A stretch of DNA of 64,000 nt from Stutzerimonas xanthomarina (GCF_003935375.1 NZ_RHQM01000001.1:1-64000), one strand, 5' to 3'; counted from the stretch's first letter, positions 8,301 to 18,100 are shown. Program-made: numbers and translations. The notes: generated by a model not told the origin, from the letters alone.

Positions 8301-10511
8301 GGCGTCCGCTTCGCTCAGACTCAGGCGCGCCGGAAAAATCTGTGTACTGTTTTCCTCTCGCTTGAGGTATTGCCCCCGCTCCAGCCAGGCAACCGCGGTT
8401 ACCACTTTGGTTTCAGCATCACTGTCGTCAGCGTCGAACGAAGTCTCGACGGTCTCATCCATGAGAATCTCGCCGGCGGTGATGACCAGCTCACCGCCCT
8501 TACGTCTGGCATACTCGAAACGCAGCTTGCGGAGAATTTGTTGGATGTCACGGAGGCTGAGCTTTGAGCGCTCGCACAATCCAAATTGGGTCTCAATATC
8601 CTGCGAGTCATAAAGCAGCACACAGCGTGCTGCAACCTGGTCACGCCCTGCCCTGCCTGCCTCTTGAAGGTAGTTCTCCAGCGAACCAGGAATGTCTGCG
8701 TGAACTACCAGGCGGATATCGGACTTGTCGACGCCCATGCCAAAGGCATTGGTGGCAACGATGATGCGGAGCCGCCCAGCCTTGAAGTCGTCCTGGATAT
8801 CCTTCTTGTCATTGGGTTCAATCCCGGCGTGGAAATGGCGGCACGGCCATCCCTGCCCGACTAGAAACTCTGAAAGCTCTTCAGCGCCCTTGCGACTTGC
8901 AACGAAAACGACCGCACCACCGTCCTGGCCGCCGAGGTGATCCTCAAGCAATTGATGAGTTCTGGGCCATTTCTCGCCACGACTGCAGGGCAGCACTTCA
9001 AAGCTAAGATTCGTCCGCTCATGAGTCCCCAGGAACTGATCAAACTCAATTCCGAGGCCTTCCTTGAAATGATCACGGATATCAGCCAACACATCCGGCT
9101 TAGCCGTTGCAGTGAAGCAACCAATGGGGGCCAGGGGTTGATTGCCTGTGTGCTCGCGAATGAAGCGCGAGGCGTACATGTAATCTGGACGGAAATCGTT
9201 GCCCCACTTCGACAAGCAGTGTGCTTCGTCGAAGATCCAAGCGCCGATCTGGCGCTGGCGTATCGCACGCCGGAAAGCCTTGTTGCGGAACTGCTCAGGA
9301 GATACCAGCAGAATGCCGACATCGCCCATCTGGACCTTCTCCAGCACATCAGCACGCTCAGGCATGGTCAGCAGGCCATTGAGCGTCGCAGCACACTGCA
9401 CATTTCGCTCAAGAAGCCCGTCAACCTGATCCTTCATCAGCGACTGCAGAGGCGAAATGATGATGGTCAGGCTGCCGTTGCGATGAAAACGATTCAGCGC
9501 CGGCAGTTGGTAACACAGTGATTTACCACCACCGGTTGCCAGGATCGCGAGCACATGTCTGCCCTGCATGCCTGCGAGAACCACATCGTGTTGCAGGCTT
9601 TGGCCGGGGCGTTCGTAGCGGAAATCAGCAAAGCCGAAGTAGCGCTTCAGCTCATGGCGCGGGTCGTGGGTCGTGCAGCAGTAGCGGCAGTCTGAACGGC
9701 CGCAGGGAACGTCTCGGAGCTCAGTAATCAATCGCCCAACAGCAGAGAACTGATGCCGCACCCAAGGCGCAAGGACAGAGTTGCCCCCCGACACCCTCAA
9801 CCACGCAAGGGCATAGGCCAAGGGCAGATGCAAATCCGTCTGCTCAAGGTCCTCAGCCAGGAGAGCTTCCAGTCGAGCTCTACATACCTTCAGATCACGA
9901 TCCAATGATGGATCGGTTTCCGCCAACAGACTGGGAATGAGCCGCTGCAGATCCGAAATCGGAACTGCAGTCTGCCCCGTTAGCGAAGCGAAAAAAGATC
10001 CCAGATCACTCTTTATGCTTGGAGCAAGCAATGCCTGGTAGCAGAGTAGCTCAGCACGATTGGTCTCATTCAACTGCGCAAATGCATCTCGCTGATCTCT
10101 GAACAAAACCAGCGTCGAACGACAGTCTGCAAGCGGCGAATTGAGGCTGTCTCGGATGAGCTTGTAATCCTTGACCAGCCGGTGATACGGGTTCTGTGGA
10201 AAAGCCAGCGGAGACAACCTCAAGGTGTCGATGACTGGCAGTGCATGCAACGCTAGCTCCGGCGCCTGCTGCTTGAGGATCGGCAAGTCATGCTCAATGA
10301 CGTTATGCCCCAGAAGGAAGCCTGCCCCATCGGACAGCGCGTCGACTTCATCGAGAATCTCTTGGAGGTTTTTCGAGACCTTGCGATCAAGTTCGATACC
10401 TAGATCCGGTCGCGCTGCTCCAATCTTGAAAATACGATCCTTATGCCCCTCCTTTCCAGGAGCGACTTCCAAATCGAGGACCAAGCTTTTGGGTTGGGGA
10501 ACTGATGACAT
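5388..10511 (-). CDS. DnaQ-like exonuclease / RecQ helicase / UvrD helicase fusion
   Basis: A 1707-residue protein joins three machines. The N-terminus looks like a DEDD exonuclease: DLE at residues 13-15, GHN at 68-70 and an acidic third motif near 125-130. A Cys cluster (CGRSDCRYCC, 270-279) precedes a complete RecQ core: TGGGKS at 326-331, DEAH at 428-431, TATA, and QEAGRAGRD near 617. A linker of winged-helix-like character leads to an SF1 UvrD core: AGPGSGKT near 1117-1124, DEYQD near 1238-1242, GDDDQNIYAW, and YYVGMTRAEQ near the end. All key motifs are intact. I start it at the ATG at 10511; the frame extends upstream to a TTG at 10619 without a good ribosome site. Two opposing 3'-5' motors plus an exonuclease suggest processing of invading or replicating DNA (inference). 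Confidence 0.85.
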   Translation of the reverse strand: MSSVPQPKSLVLDLEVAPGKEGHKDRIFKIGAARPDLGIELDRKVSKNLQEILDEVDALSDGAGFLLGHNVIEHDLPILKQQAPELALHALPVIDTLRLSPLAFPQNPYHRLVKDYKLIRDSLNSPLADCRSTLVLFRDQRDAFAQLNETNRAELLCYQALLAPSIKSDLGSFFASLTGQTAVPISDLQRLIPSLLAETDPSLDRDLKVCRARLEALLAEDLEQTDLHLPLAYALAWLRVSGGNSVLAPWVRHQFSAVGRLITELRDVPCGRSDCRYCCTTHDPRHELKRYFGFADFRYERPGQSLQHDVVLAGMQGRHVLAILATGGGKSLCYQLPALNRFHRNGSLTIIISPLQSLMKDQVDGLLERNVQCAATLNGLLTMPERADVLEKVQMGDVGILLVSPEQFRNKAFRRAIRQRQIGAWIFDEAHCLSKWGNDFRPDYMYASRFIREHTGNQPLAPIGCFTATAKPDVLADIRDHFKEGLGIEFDQFLGTHERTNLSFEVLPCSRGEKWPRTHQLLEDHLGGQDGGAVVFVASRKGAEELSEFLVGQGWPCRHFHAGIEPNDKKDIQDDFKAGRLRIIVATNAFGMGVDKSDIRLVVHADIPGSLENYLQEAGRAGRDQVAARCVLLYDSQDIETQFGLCERSKLSLRDIQQILRKLRFEYARRKGGELVITAGEILMDETVETSFDADDSDAETKVVTAVAWLERGQYLKREENSTQIFPARLSLSEADAEQRLLKANLSERRREEFGAILKYLYQADADERVNTDNLMSLTSLTSEEVVSTLKQMEELGLLVNDTQLTVLLRHGVVDASIQRLEQTLALEGALFEVLSELAPDAEDGSWQDLNLAALTAGLKARLEREDVIPLQVLRLLRSLSQDRESNSQPRSSFELKQVNHDYIKLKVQGKYSWSQIERFGEKRRVIASKLLQFLIGKLAPASKGKDLMVQSTFGELVGVIESDLELSQVIPPNQRQRAIEHVLLYLHKQEVLTLNHGMTVMRRAMTIEVNADKKGSYLKDDYLRLDEHYSEKRIQVHVMREYAEVALGAMASALELVLHYFTDSKDAFLQRYFSGREEVLKHATSEESWRSIVEDLSTQQRLIVVDDDDVNRLVLAGPGSGKTRVIVHRIAYLLRVRRVPANAIVALTFNRHAANEIRRRLLSLVGADAYGVSVMTYHSMAMRLTGTRFERRDVVDEGALKQVLEDAVELLEGKGTADGEDDLREQLLRGYRYILVDEYQDIDALQYRLVSALAGRQSSEEGRLCILAVGDDDQNIYAWRDTNNRYIERFREDYSAATSYLVENYRSTQSIIAAANHLVGNNPGRLKASYPIRINRERQSDPLGGQWQALDPGRSGRVARLAIDPSDRAVGNLQAQAAIGELKRLLALEEGGWSGCAILARTHQYLWPVQALCELAGVPYFLASDKDSALPITRQRDFVAVVDRLREANEALSAAMAWQQVSAGVGESWCNFFQEAFTQLQVELGECQLNSAAIVDWLYDYAREMRQQTKSGLYLGTVHSAKGLEFRHVVLLDGGWNVQTEGLNDERRLYYVGMTRAEQTLTLCEFSAANPFSGSLSSDIVQQTFTGDYNPALERRYLQLSLKDIDIGFAGRSPVTDPIHEALRSLEPGATLKLEQRGERYVILDDHGRVVGRTSQSFRLDLEVEYCEVAGVVVRFLEDSEEQYRSLQKCERWTIVIPRVCGVPSH

Positions 10512-10627
10512 CCCTGACGCGATCCGTGCTACTGCAAATGCCTGATCGCACTCTAAAGGCAAAGCGCCAGCAACAAAAGCATGAACCGCGGCCGCAAGGG
10601 CAAGGCAACCGCCGCTCAAGCATCATG

Positions 10628-10822
10628 TTATCGACGAGCTTTAAGATCTCGCTGGGCAATCCTGCCTTTGATCCACTCGTGGACCTCGTTTTCTACCCAG
10701 CCGACACTGCGCCCCACAAGTGGAACGGGCTTCGGAAACTCGCCTGAACCAATGAGTTTGTAGATGGTGGATCTAGCGAGCCCGGTTGAGTCGATCACCG
10801 CGCCTAACCGTAAAATTTTCAT
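10628..10822 (-). CDS. AlpA-like helix-turn-helix regulator
   Basis: A 64-residue protein starting MKILRLGAV carries an excisionase/MerR-type winged helix-turn-helix (STGLARSTIYKLI, then FPKPVPL and WVENEVHEWI), the layout of the AlpA family. AlpA proteins activate island or prophage genes, classically an excision integrase. AGAGGG lies 9 bases before the ATG at 10822, which selects this start over a longer reading frame. It sits alone, with 143 bp to the Hsp70 gene and 116 bp to the RecQ-UvrD gene, between two blocks of the island. It may control the downstream helicase gene or the island's mobility. No target site could be identified by eye. Confidence 0.8.
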   Translation of the reverse strand: MKILRLGAVIDSTGLARSTIYKLIGSGEFPKPVPLVGRSVGWVENEVHEWIKGRIAQRDLKARR

Positions 10823-10965
10823 GATACGCAACCCTCTACATAGCTCACAGAAGCGTAAGAAGATCACGGCGCCCTGATTACGCGGAGCTCATGACTTTAG
10901 CTGGCCCATGGGTTGCCTACATGTTCAGGCCAGATCACGCACTCAAACAATCCAAGGCCATCCAA

Positions 10966-12789
10966 TCAGAAATCGAATTGCACTCGGCGAATATTGCCAG
11001 TTTTGCCAGAAGCACACTGGCATAAGGGATCATTGCTCCGCCGTCCACAGCCGCTACAGGGGGTGTAGTAGAGCTTCTCCCGTACCTGCAATGGCGTAAG
11101 TTCATCCTGGGTGTAGGGTGTCATCTTCTGCACTTCATGCAGATATTCGCCGGGAACTAGGGATTTGTCCTCACGCAGAGCCAGATTTGACCGAAGCAAC
11201 AGCGCCCCCTTGAGGTCGCAGAATCTTCGGCCTTCAGGCTTTTTTAGTGCTGGATCCCCCAACTGCCCAATACCCTTCAGTCCTCCAAGACTCAATCCGA
11301 ACTCCAGGTTATGGATTTCGGTTGCATCCTGATCATTAACAACAGTCGAGCACGCCTCGACCTTCAGAATCAGGTTCTCATCCACCCGCATATCCAGCTC
11401 AACGCGCTCGAATAAACGACCGCTCCGTTCATCCACCTTGACGCTGAGACTGGCCAGATTGTTGCGCGGATCACTTGCCTGCACATGCCGTCCATGCCGG
11501 CGGGCAGGCACTTCCAACTGGATCTTCGCCACGCCATCACGAGGATCGGTGCAGTAGAGATTGAGTCGTTCGGCTTGCTGAATCGCACCTTCGCGGGGCA
11601 TCACCGAGCCCGCCTTGATCGCAACATGGCGGGTATCGCGCGCCAGAGCCAGCTCGATGTTCTTGGCCAGCAGCAGATCAGCCCGGTCATGTGCAATCCA
11701 GGCGGCACCCTTGGAAATGATCAGTTGCCCCTCGTCCGATACACACAGCCGCTGCGGCCCGAACATTTCCAGCAGACGAGTCTTGATCAGCGGCATATTT
11801 ACCATACCGCCAGTGGCCAGACACAGGCTGACATCTGAGGCCTCGAACCCAACCGCCCCCAACAGGCTGCCGATCATTTCTAGCCCCTCGGCCAGCTTGC
11901 CGCTGACGATTTCCTCCAGCACTTCGCGAGACAGCTGATAGACAAGGTCGGGATCGAGGCCAGCTTGGTTGATACGGAAGTAATCTGGCACGTAGATCTG
12001 CGCCTGGCTCAGGCTCGACAGATCGATCTTGGCCCTCTCGGCACGCGCCAGCAGCTTTTTCTGGGCATCCGCCGCAACATCTACACCTTCAAGAGCCGCA
12101 TGCTGGGCACAGTGACGGCGCACCACCTCATGCATAATCGACTCATCGATCACATCACCGCCCAAGTGACTGCAGCCATGGTTGGTAATCTGCACTAAAT
12201 AGCCATCGACCAGTTGGCACAGGGTCAGGTCGAGCGTACCGCCCCCCCAGTCGAACACCAGCATGTACTGGCGATCCAGGCGACGGATCTCGCTAGCAAA
12301 GTCGGGCAGATCGCGCAGATGTCCGTATAGTGCCGCCAGTGGTTCATGGACAAACTGATCGATGGTTACACCCGCCAGGCGAAACGCTTCGCGCAAGTCA
12401 CGGCGGCGTTCACCATTCATGTCGACCGGGATAGTCACCACCGCGCGACTGTAATCCCCCGGCCGCTCATCCCGGGCATGTCCAGTCACATAACGGACGA
12501 TGTCGGCCACCATCTGTCGCGGGCTACGGCTCACGCCATCCACATGCACCGAATGCTTGCCTAGCAGGGTTTTCGGTGAGCGCACCACGTTGCCAATCAC
12601 CCCAAGCCCAGAGCTAGACAGTCGACCCTTGGCTTCGTGCCCGACGACCACTTCGTCGCCGTCATAGCACACCACCGATGGATGAGGTGAACCACCATTG
12701 TCTTCATCCACGTAAGCAATGCAGCGGTCACCCTCGACCACAGAGATCAGGCTGTTGGTCGTGCCAAAATCAAATCCATAGATGGCCAT
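10966..12789 (-). CDS. Hsp70/DnaK-like ATPase with C-terminal Cys cluster
   Basis: The 607-residue protein has the actin/Hsp70 ATPase fold: phosphate-1 loop DFGTTNS at residues 7-13, phosphate-2 VFDWGGGTLDL near 184, and an adenosine motif (LATGGMVNMPL) near 330. The remaining ~220 residues do not look like the usual DnaK substrate domain in detail and end in a Cys-rich element (CSGCGRRSNDPLCQC) that could bind zinc. Housekeeping DnaK works with DnaJ and GrpE; none is present here. Instead it is the last gene of a run behind the zinc-finger and coiled-coil genes (2-bp gap to the latter), suggesting a dedicated complex. Function unknown; nucleotide-driven remodelling of island proteins is the simplest guess. 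Confidence 0.85.
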   Translation of the reverse strand: MAIYGFDFGTTNSLISVVEGDRCIAYVDEDNGGSPHPSVVCYDGDEVVVGHEAKGRLSSSGLGVIGNVVRSPKTLLGKHSVHVDGVSRSPRQMVADIVRYVTGHARDERPGDYSRAVVTIPVDMNGERRRDLREAFRLAGVTIDQFVHEPLAALYGHLRDLPDFASEIRRLDRQYMLVFDWGGGTLDLTLCQLVDGYLVQITNHGCSHLGGDVIDESIMHEVVRRHCAQHAALEGVDVAADAQKKLLARAERAKIDLSSLSQAQIYVPDYFRINQAGLDPDLVYQLSREVLEEIVSGKLAEGLEMIGSLLGAVGFEASDVSLCLATGGMVNMPLIKTRLLEMFGPQRLCVSDEGQLIISKGAAWIAHDRADLLLAKNIELALARDTRHVAIKAGSVMPREGAIQQAERLNLYCTDPRDGVAKIQLEVPARRHGRHVQASDPRNNLASLSVKVDERSGRLFERVELDMRVDENLILKVEACSTVVNDQDATEIHNLEFGLSLGGLKGIGQLGDPALKKPEGRRFCDLKGALLLRSNLALREDKSLVPGEYLHEVQKMTPYTQDELTPLQVREKLYYTPCSGCGRRSNDPLCQCASGKTGNIRRVQFDF

Positions 12790-12791
12790 GT

Positions 12792-14042
12792 TTACCTGTC
12801 CTTGATCCGACTGATTTCCTTGTTCAACTTCTCGACCACGCTCCCCAGGTACTCACGGGCGACCGTCACCTTGGGCGGTTCCCGGTCCAGCGCAATGAGG
12901 ACATCCTGAAGGATTGGCATCTCGCTATTCAGCACACGCAGAACCTGCCCACGCAAACGCGACAGGTCATCATTGGAGTGCACTTCTTGGATGCGCGACT
13001 GCTCCTGGGCAGCACCCAGTTGCGCCTGGAGCTCATCTAGCCGGGCAGTCTTGTCGGCAAGCTCAGCCTCGCATGCTTTCAGCTGCTCTTCAGTCTGGCT
13101 CTTGCCTACAGCCAACTGGCGCATTTCGCGCTCGAGCTGATCAGCCCGAGCATCGGCCTGCTGAACCATGCGCGCCTGATCATCCAGCAGCCAGGTCAGG
13201 CCCGGCACATCCCCGAACGGCTGGCTGGCTAGCAGACGAACCAGCCCATCGCTCCGCTCACGTTGCAGCGGATTTGGTGCAAGGATCGAGCGGCGCAGCA
13301 CACCTGCTAGCTCGCGGGGAGCAGTACCCTGGTAGAGGCGCCACTGGCAGGCCAGATAAAAACCGCATTCCAGACGCTTCTGAGCCTTTTTCTTTTCCGG
13401 CGCCGACGCTTCAGAGGCAGCCACCTTCTGCACGGCCTCCCGGACCTCGTTAGCCATGACTTCAAGGCTCAATCCGTCCTCTGTGGTTCGGGGCAACCAA
13501 GAATCCAGAGAGCGTTTACCCTGCCCCTGTACCCGCCGCCCGACCTCAGCGGCAAAGTAGCGTAACTGCTCCTCGATGCTCCGATAACCATTGAGGTCTG
13601 CAGCTAGCAGCATCAGATTGAGGCTCTTCTCCAGGGTCGGGTCGTTCTCCTCTGCAAGGGCCAATAGCTCGTAGCGCCGGATCTCTTCGATTCTTGAGCT
13701 TTTCACCAGCTTGCGCAGTGTTGCTTCCGGCAAGGTCGACTTGGTCTTCCCAACATAAAAGTACTCAAGGAAATCAGCCAGGCTCTCGATCTTCTGCTGC
13801 TCCTTGTCCTTCGGCTTTAAGATGCTGGCCGTATCCGGAGTAGCCTCGGCCACTGCTTCGCGGGCCTCATCTACTAGCGCTTCTGGCACAAAGTCGCTGG
13901 CAACTGGCGCAGCCTGGACAACTTCCACCGAAACCTCCAGCCCCGACACTTCCTGACGCCTGGCCGGCTGAAGCATCTCTTTCGCCCCAGTTTTCCGGCT
14001 CATCACAGGTACGCTACCCGGCTTGCTCATCTTGTCACTCAT
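12792..14042 (-). CDS. Uncharacterised coiled-coil protein
   Basis: I do not recognise this 416-residue protein. The first ~100 residues are Ala/Glu/Pro-rich and probably disordered, residues ~105-270 form a helical domain (LADFLEYFYVGKTKSTLPE region), and residues ~285-365 are a strong heptad coiled coil, ending with a second helical tail. There is no enzymatic motif, signal peptide or membrane segment. Its start overlaps the stop of the zinc-finger gene (ATGA) and its stop is 2 bases before the Hsp70 start, so the three products are made together and probably interact; a scaffold or nucleotide-exchange-like partner for the Hsp70 (GrpE is also a coiled coil) is a speculative role. Confidence 0.7.
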   Translation of the reverse strand: MSDKMSKPGSVPVMSRKTGAKEMLQPARRQEVSGLEVSVEVVQAAPVASDFVPEALVDEAREAVAEATPDTASILKPKDKEQQKIESLADFLEYFYVGKTKSTLPEATLRKLVKSSRIEEIRRYELLALAEENDPTLEKSLNLMLLAADLNGYRSIEEQLRYFAAEVGRRVQGQGKRSLDSWLPRTTEDGLSLEVMANEVREAVQKVAASEASAPEKKKAQKRLECGFYLACQWRLYQGTAPRELAGVLRRSILAPNPLQRERSDGLVRLLASQPFGDVPGLTWLLDDQARMVQQADARADQLEREMRQLAVGKSQTEEQLKACEAELADKTARLDELQAQLGAAQEQSRIQEVHSNDDLSRLRGQVLRVLNSEMPILQDVLIALDREPPKVTVAREYLGSVVEKLNKEISRIKDR

Positions 14043-15142
14043 TGATTTATTCTCTCTAGCACCTGCTCGGCGTAGCCGGCAAAGACCGCATCATTCAGCA
14101 AGCGGCGCGCCATCCGCCGAAGCTCATCTGTCGACCGGTAGGTGCGTCCCCACTCCAGCCACAGCACCAAAGCCTTGGTTCGGTCTTCTGCCGTCCAGAT
14201 CGAACTGGCACTGACCTGCTGCAGTTCATCCAGCTCCCCTTCCTGTCGCTTATCCGCCAAAGCCATCCAGCTCAAAAGCTTGTCGGTGGCGTGATCAACG
14301 GGCAAACGCGCTTGAGCCTCCTGCGGCACTCCCCCACAACCCTTCACAGGCTTTCCAGCCCAGCCTGCAAAAAGGGTAGCAGCAGCAGCTAGCGCTGGCG
14401 CATCGGCTTGGCTAGTAACCTGGACGAAGCTGTTGAACGAAAAGTTGATAATGCCGCGCATCGTCCGAGCCAACGGCCTGTCCACGTAACGTAAGGCCTC
14501 CAGCGCCCGATTGAAGCGCTCCTTGTAATGAGCATGACTCAGCTGCGTACCGCCCCGCTGATCCTTGGCCAACACACCGTAGAGATACTGACAAACTCCC
14601 TCTAGGTATTCATTGGCTGTCTTCAGCGACTTGCAGGCCTCGGCAAAACGCCGGACATCATCGACACTCAGCTCGTTATCAAGAAAAAGCGTATTGAATA
14701 TGTCCTCAAGGCGCTGCAGCTCTGCAAGCTCCGGAATACAGAAGCGCAAATCGAGTCGTTCAGTAGTGTCCTGATTGCCAAGCTCCAAGACATGGAACCC
14801 CTGTCGACACTCGGCAAGCCTCTGAAACAGCTCTTCCGGGGCCATCGTTTGCCCATTCAGAGAGACCCTGTGGCAACTGCCCAGCAGCCAATCCGTGGCC
14901 TGGACAGGTGCATTAATCACGGTTCCGCTATTACCCAACAGCTGCCCACGCAGCAAGAGCTCCGGCTTACGGTATGGATGCGCCGTGAAAAAGTGATCAC
15001 GCCGCGCCTGGACACTGTCGAAATGGGCCGAGCAGCGCGGACACTCGTAGACTATCGGCTGCAGCACCACCGGTGGCGACTCCGGAATAATGACGCTGCC
15101 ACCAGCGTTACCCGGGTCGATAAAGCTCAGATACCAGGCCAT
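14039..15142 (-). CDS. Uncharacterised protein with N-terminal C2H2 zinc finger
   Basis: The 367-residue protein has a classical C2H2 arrangement, C34-x2-C37-x12-H50-x4-H55 (CPRC then HFFTAH), near its N-terminus. The rest is mostly helical and is not familiar to me. The C2H2 finger is rare in bacteria and would suit DNA contact or a protein joint. It starts at ATG 15142 with GGGGAAA in front, only 27 bp after the Res stop, and overlaps the coiled-coil gene by 4 bases. It therefore belongs to the same transcript as the type III-like module and heads the zinc-finger/coiled-coil/Hsp70 trio. It may act as the DNA or target adaptor of that trio (inference). Confidence 0.7.
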   Translation of the reverse strand: MAWYLSFIDPGNAGGSVIIPESPPVVLQPIVYECPRCSAHFDSVQARRDHFFTAHPYRKPELLLRGQLLGNSGTVINAPVQATDWLLGSCHRVSLNGQTMAPEELFQRLAECRQGFHVLELGNQDTTERLDLRFCIPELAELQRLEDIFNTLFLDNELSVDDVRRFAEACKSLKTANEYLEGVCQYLYGVLAKDQRGGTQLSHAHYKERFNRALEALRYVDRPLARTMRGIINFSFNSFVQVTSQADAPALAAAATLFAGWAGKPVKGCGGVPQEAQARLPVDHATDKLLSWMALADKRQEGELDELQQVSASSIWTAEDRTKALVLWLEWGRTYRSTDELRRMARRLLNDAVFAGYAEQVLERINQ

Positions 15143-15169
15143 CCATTTCCCCTAGCTAAATCACGTTGA

Positions 15170-18100
15170 TTACTTCACCAGCTCCATCAGCTTCCCATAG
15201 CCATCCACCACGTCGTACCTCACCTGCTCCGAAGTGATCTTGGCGAAGAACTTCCGGGCACAGGCGATTTTCGAGGCCTCGATGGCGCGCAAATCCAGGG
15301 TGGACATGGAGCCTTTGGTCTCGGCAATGAAGTAGATGTGCTTCACCTTGCCCTCCTGGAAGGCAATGGCCCAGTCCGGGTTGTAGTTACCAACCGGGGT
15401 CGGGATGAAGAAGCTCTTCGGCAGCTTGGCGTACACCACCACTTCAGTGCTGGCATCCAACTGCTCGACGAACTTGCGCTCGTTCGTCGAGTCGGTGAAC
15501 ACGTAGTCGTAGATGTGGCGCTTGGCCTCGAAGGCGTTGCTGAAGTCGTCTTGCGGCTTATCTGCCGTGAAGATGTCCGAGCTGTGAGTCTCAGCCACCG
15601 GGTCGTAGGCAATGTGCTCGACGATGGCCGTGGCCTTCTGCTCGTTGATCAGCGTGGCGGCCCTGGCGATGAAGTCTTCAGGGTTGGTTCTGTACTGGCT
15701 GAACACGGCAGCATTCAGGCCCTGCAGGATGCGTGCGATGGTACGGCGCGTCAGCTGGGTGGCCTCGGCCAGGTTGCCAAGTAGGTCGTACTTCACCGCC
15801 GAATGCACAGAGTTGGTGTAAGTCTCGGTGGCCGTCTGCGCCAGCTTGAAAGCCTCACCCCGCTTCAGCTCTTCGAAGCTGGCATGCTCCTTCTGCGTGC
15901 CGCGCTCGATGATGTACTGCATGGGTTTTACCCGCAGCCCCTCATCCCTGTCGTTCAGAGCGGTAATGCATTTGTCGACCAGCTCGTCAGCCTCGAAGTT
16001 GACGGTGTACGCGGCCTTGCGATTGATCTTGTTCCACAGGGCCTGGAACTCCTGGCGCTCGAAGTTGGCGTTGAGGGGATTGACCTTGGTCTTGCGGCCG
16101 TCGCCAATGTGCGGCAGCTGCGCCTCGCTGAACACGCTGTCGATCAGCTGAAACACCTGCTGGGCATAGGGCTTCAGCTCATCAGGCAGCTCGGCCAGCT
16201 GCTCATCCTTCTTCGCGGCGTGGTAGGCAAGCGTGATCTGATCGTTGTCGTCGGTGTAATCGTTCTTCAGCAGATACTTGTAGATCTGCTTGGCCATTTG
16301 CGGCGTGACTTCCACGTCGCCGCTTAGGGTCTGCAGAACCTTGCCAGCGAAGTACTTCTCGTTGGCCTCACGCGGCCTGGCCGATAGCGACTCGCTGATG
16401 TCCCTTTGCAAAGCGCCGACGAACTCCCTGTAGCTCTCGCTGGCCACCACCGTCAGTTCGTTGATGTCATGAACGGTCGCCGGGTAATCCATTCGGTCGC
16501 CGTTTTGGTTGACCGAAAGGCGCAGCCCCCGACCGACTTCCTGGCGGCGGGAAATAGTGTTGTCGCTGTGCTTGAGCGTGCAGATGACGAAGACGTTGGG
16601 GTTATCCCATCCTTCGCGCAGGGCCGAGTGGGAGAAGATGAAGCGCACCGGCTCGTCAAAGGACAGCAGACGCTCCTTGTCCTTGAGAATCAGGTCGTAG
16701 GCATCCACGTCATCGGTTTCGGTCGACTTCTTGCTGGTGGCCGGGTCGACCAGGCGCTTGCTCTTCTTGTCGATGGAGAAATAGCCGTTGTGGGTCTGGC
16801 TAACCAGAATTCCTTTCAGGTAACGGTTGTACGGCGTGTCCTCCAGGCTCAGCACCTCATTGAGGTAAGCGTTGTATTCCTCCTCAAAGACCTTCGCATA
16901 CTCGCCTGGCTGCTCTCCGTTTTCGTCGTATTGACGGTATTTGGCCACCTCGTCGATGAAGAACAGCGTCAGCACCTTGATGCCCTTGCTGAATAGCATC
17001 ATCTCCTTCTCGAAGTGCGCCTTTACCGCCTCGCGGATCTGGATGCGGCGCATGGCTGGCTCGTCCAGGTTGCCCACTGCTTCACCGGCGACCAGCTCCA
17101 CGCCATTGGTGAAGCTCAGAGTGTCGATCCGAGCATCGATCTCGGCGACCACATAGCCCTTGTACTGGTCCAGTCCGCCGGAAAGGTCGTACAGATTGTC
17201 GTTGCGACCAAGCTTGCGCATGACACGCTTGATGCCGCTGTTCTGCTTGATCTCCATCTCCACTCGCGCCACTGGGGCCTTGGTGGTGGAGACCTCGATG
17301 CCCTGCAGGAACAAATAGGCATTGGTGCCGGGCAGGTTTTTCACCGTGATGCCGCGTACGTCGATCTTCTTCACCAGCTTCTGGTTGTATGCGTCGAGCG
17401 CATCCAGACGGTGGATCTTGTTGTATTCGGTCTTATGTGTGGCCGAGTAGCGCACGATAAACAGCGGGTTGAACTCGCTGAACGATTCGAGGGTTTTGGT
17501 CCCTTCCATCTTCTGCGGCTCATCGAGGAACAGAATCGGCCGGTTGGCCTTGATCACGTCGATAGGGCGGCGCGACTGGAAGTCATCCAGCTCCTCGTAG
17601 ATCCGCCGCTGATCCGCACCGCGTGCGGCAAACGCCTGTACGTTGATCACCATGACGTTGATGCCAGCGTCCGAGGAAAAGCTCTCCAGGTTGTGCAGTT
17701 GCTTGGAGTTGTAGATGAAGAAACGCGCCTTCTTGCCGTAATGCTCCAGGAAGTGTTCTGCGGTGATCTGCAACGACTTGTAGACCCCCTCGCGGATGGC
17801 GATGCTCGGCACCACCACGATGAACTTGCTCCAGCCATAACGCTTGTTCAGCTCGAACATGCTGCGGATGTAGCAGTAGGTCTTCCCGGTACCGGTCTCC
17901 ATCTCGATATCGAGGTTGATCGGGCAACCGGTTTTCTTGTCGTTTACCAACACAGCCGACTGCGGCAGGTTCTGCCGACGTTGCACCGCCTGCAGGTTGC
18001 TCAGCAGTTGATCTTGCGTCAGGGCCAGCTCCGCATTGCGGAAACCGGCATCTACAGACGCGATGGTCGACTGCAGCTCCATACCAGCCAGGGAGCCCTG

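Noticed and set aside
10512..10619. N-terminal extension of the RecQ-UvrD protein from a TTG at 10619
   Set aside because: No ribosome site precedes the TTG and the extra residues are Ala-rich without family resemblance; ATG 10511 sits just before the exonuclease domain.
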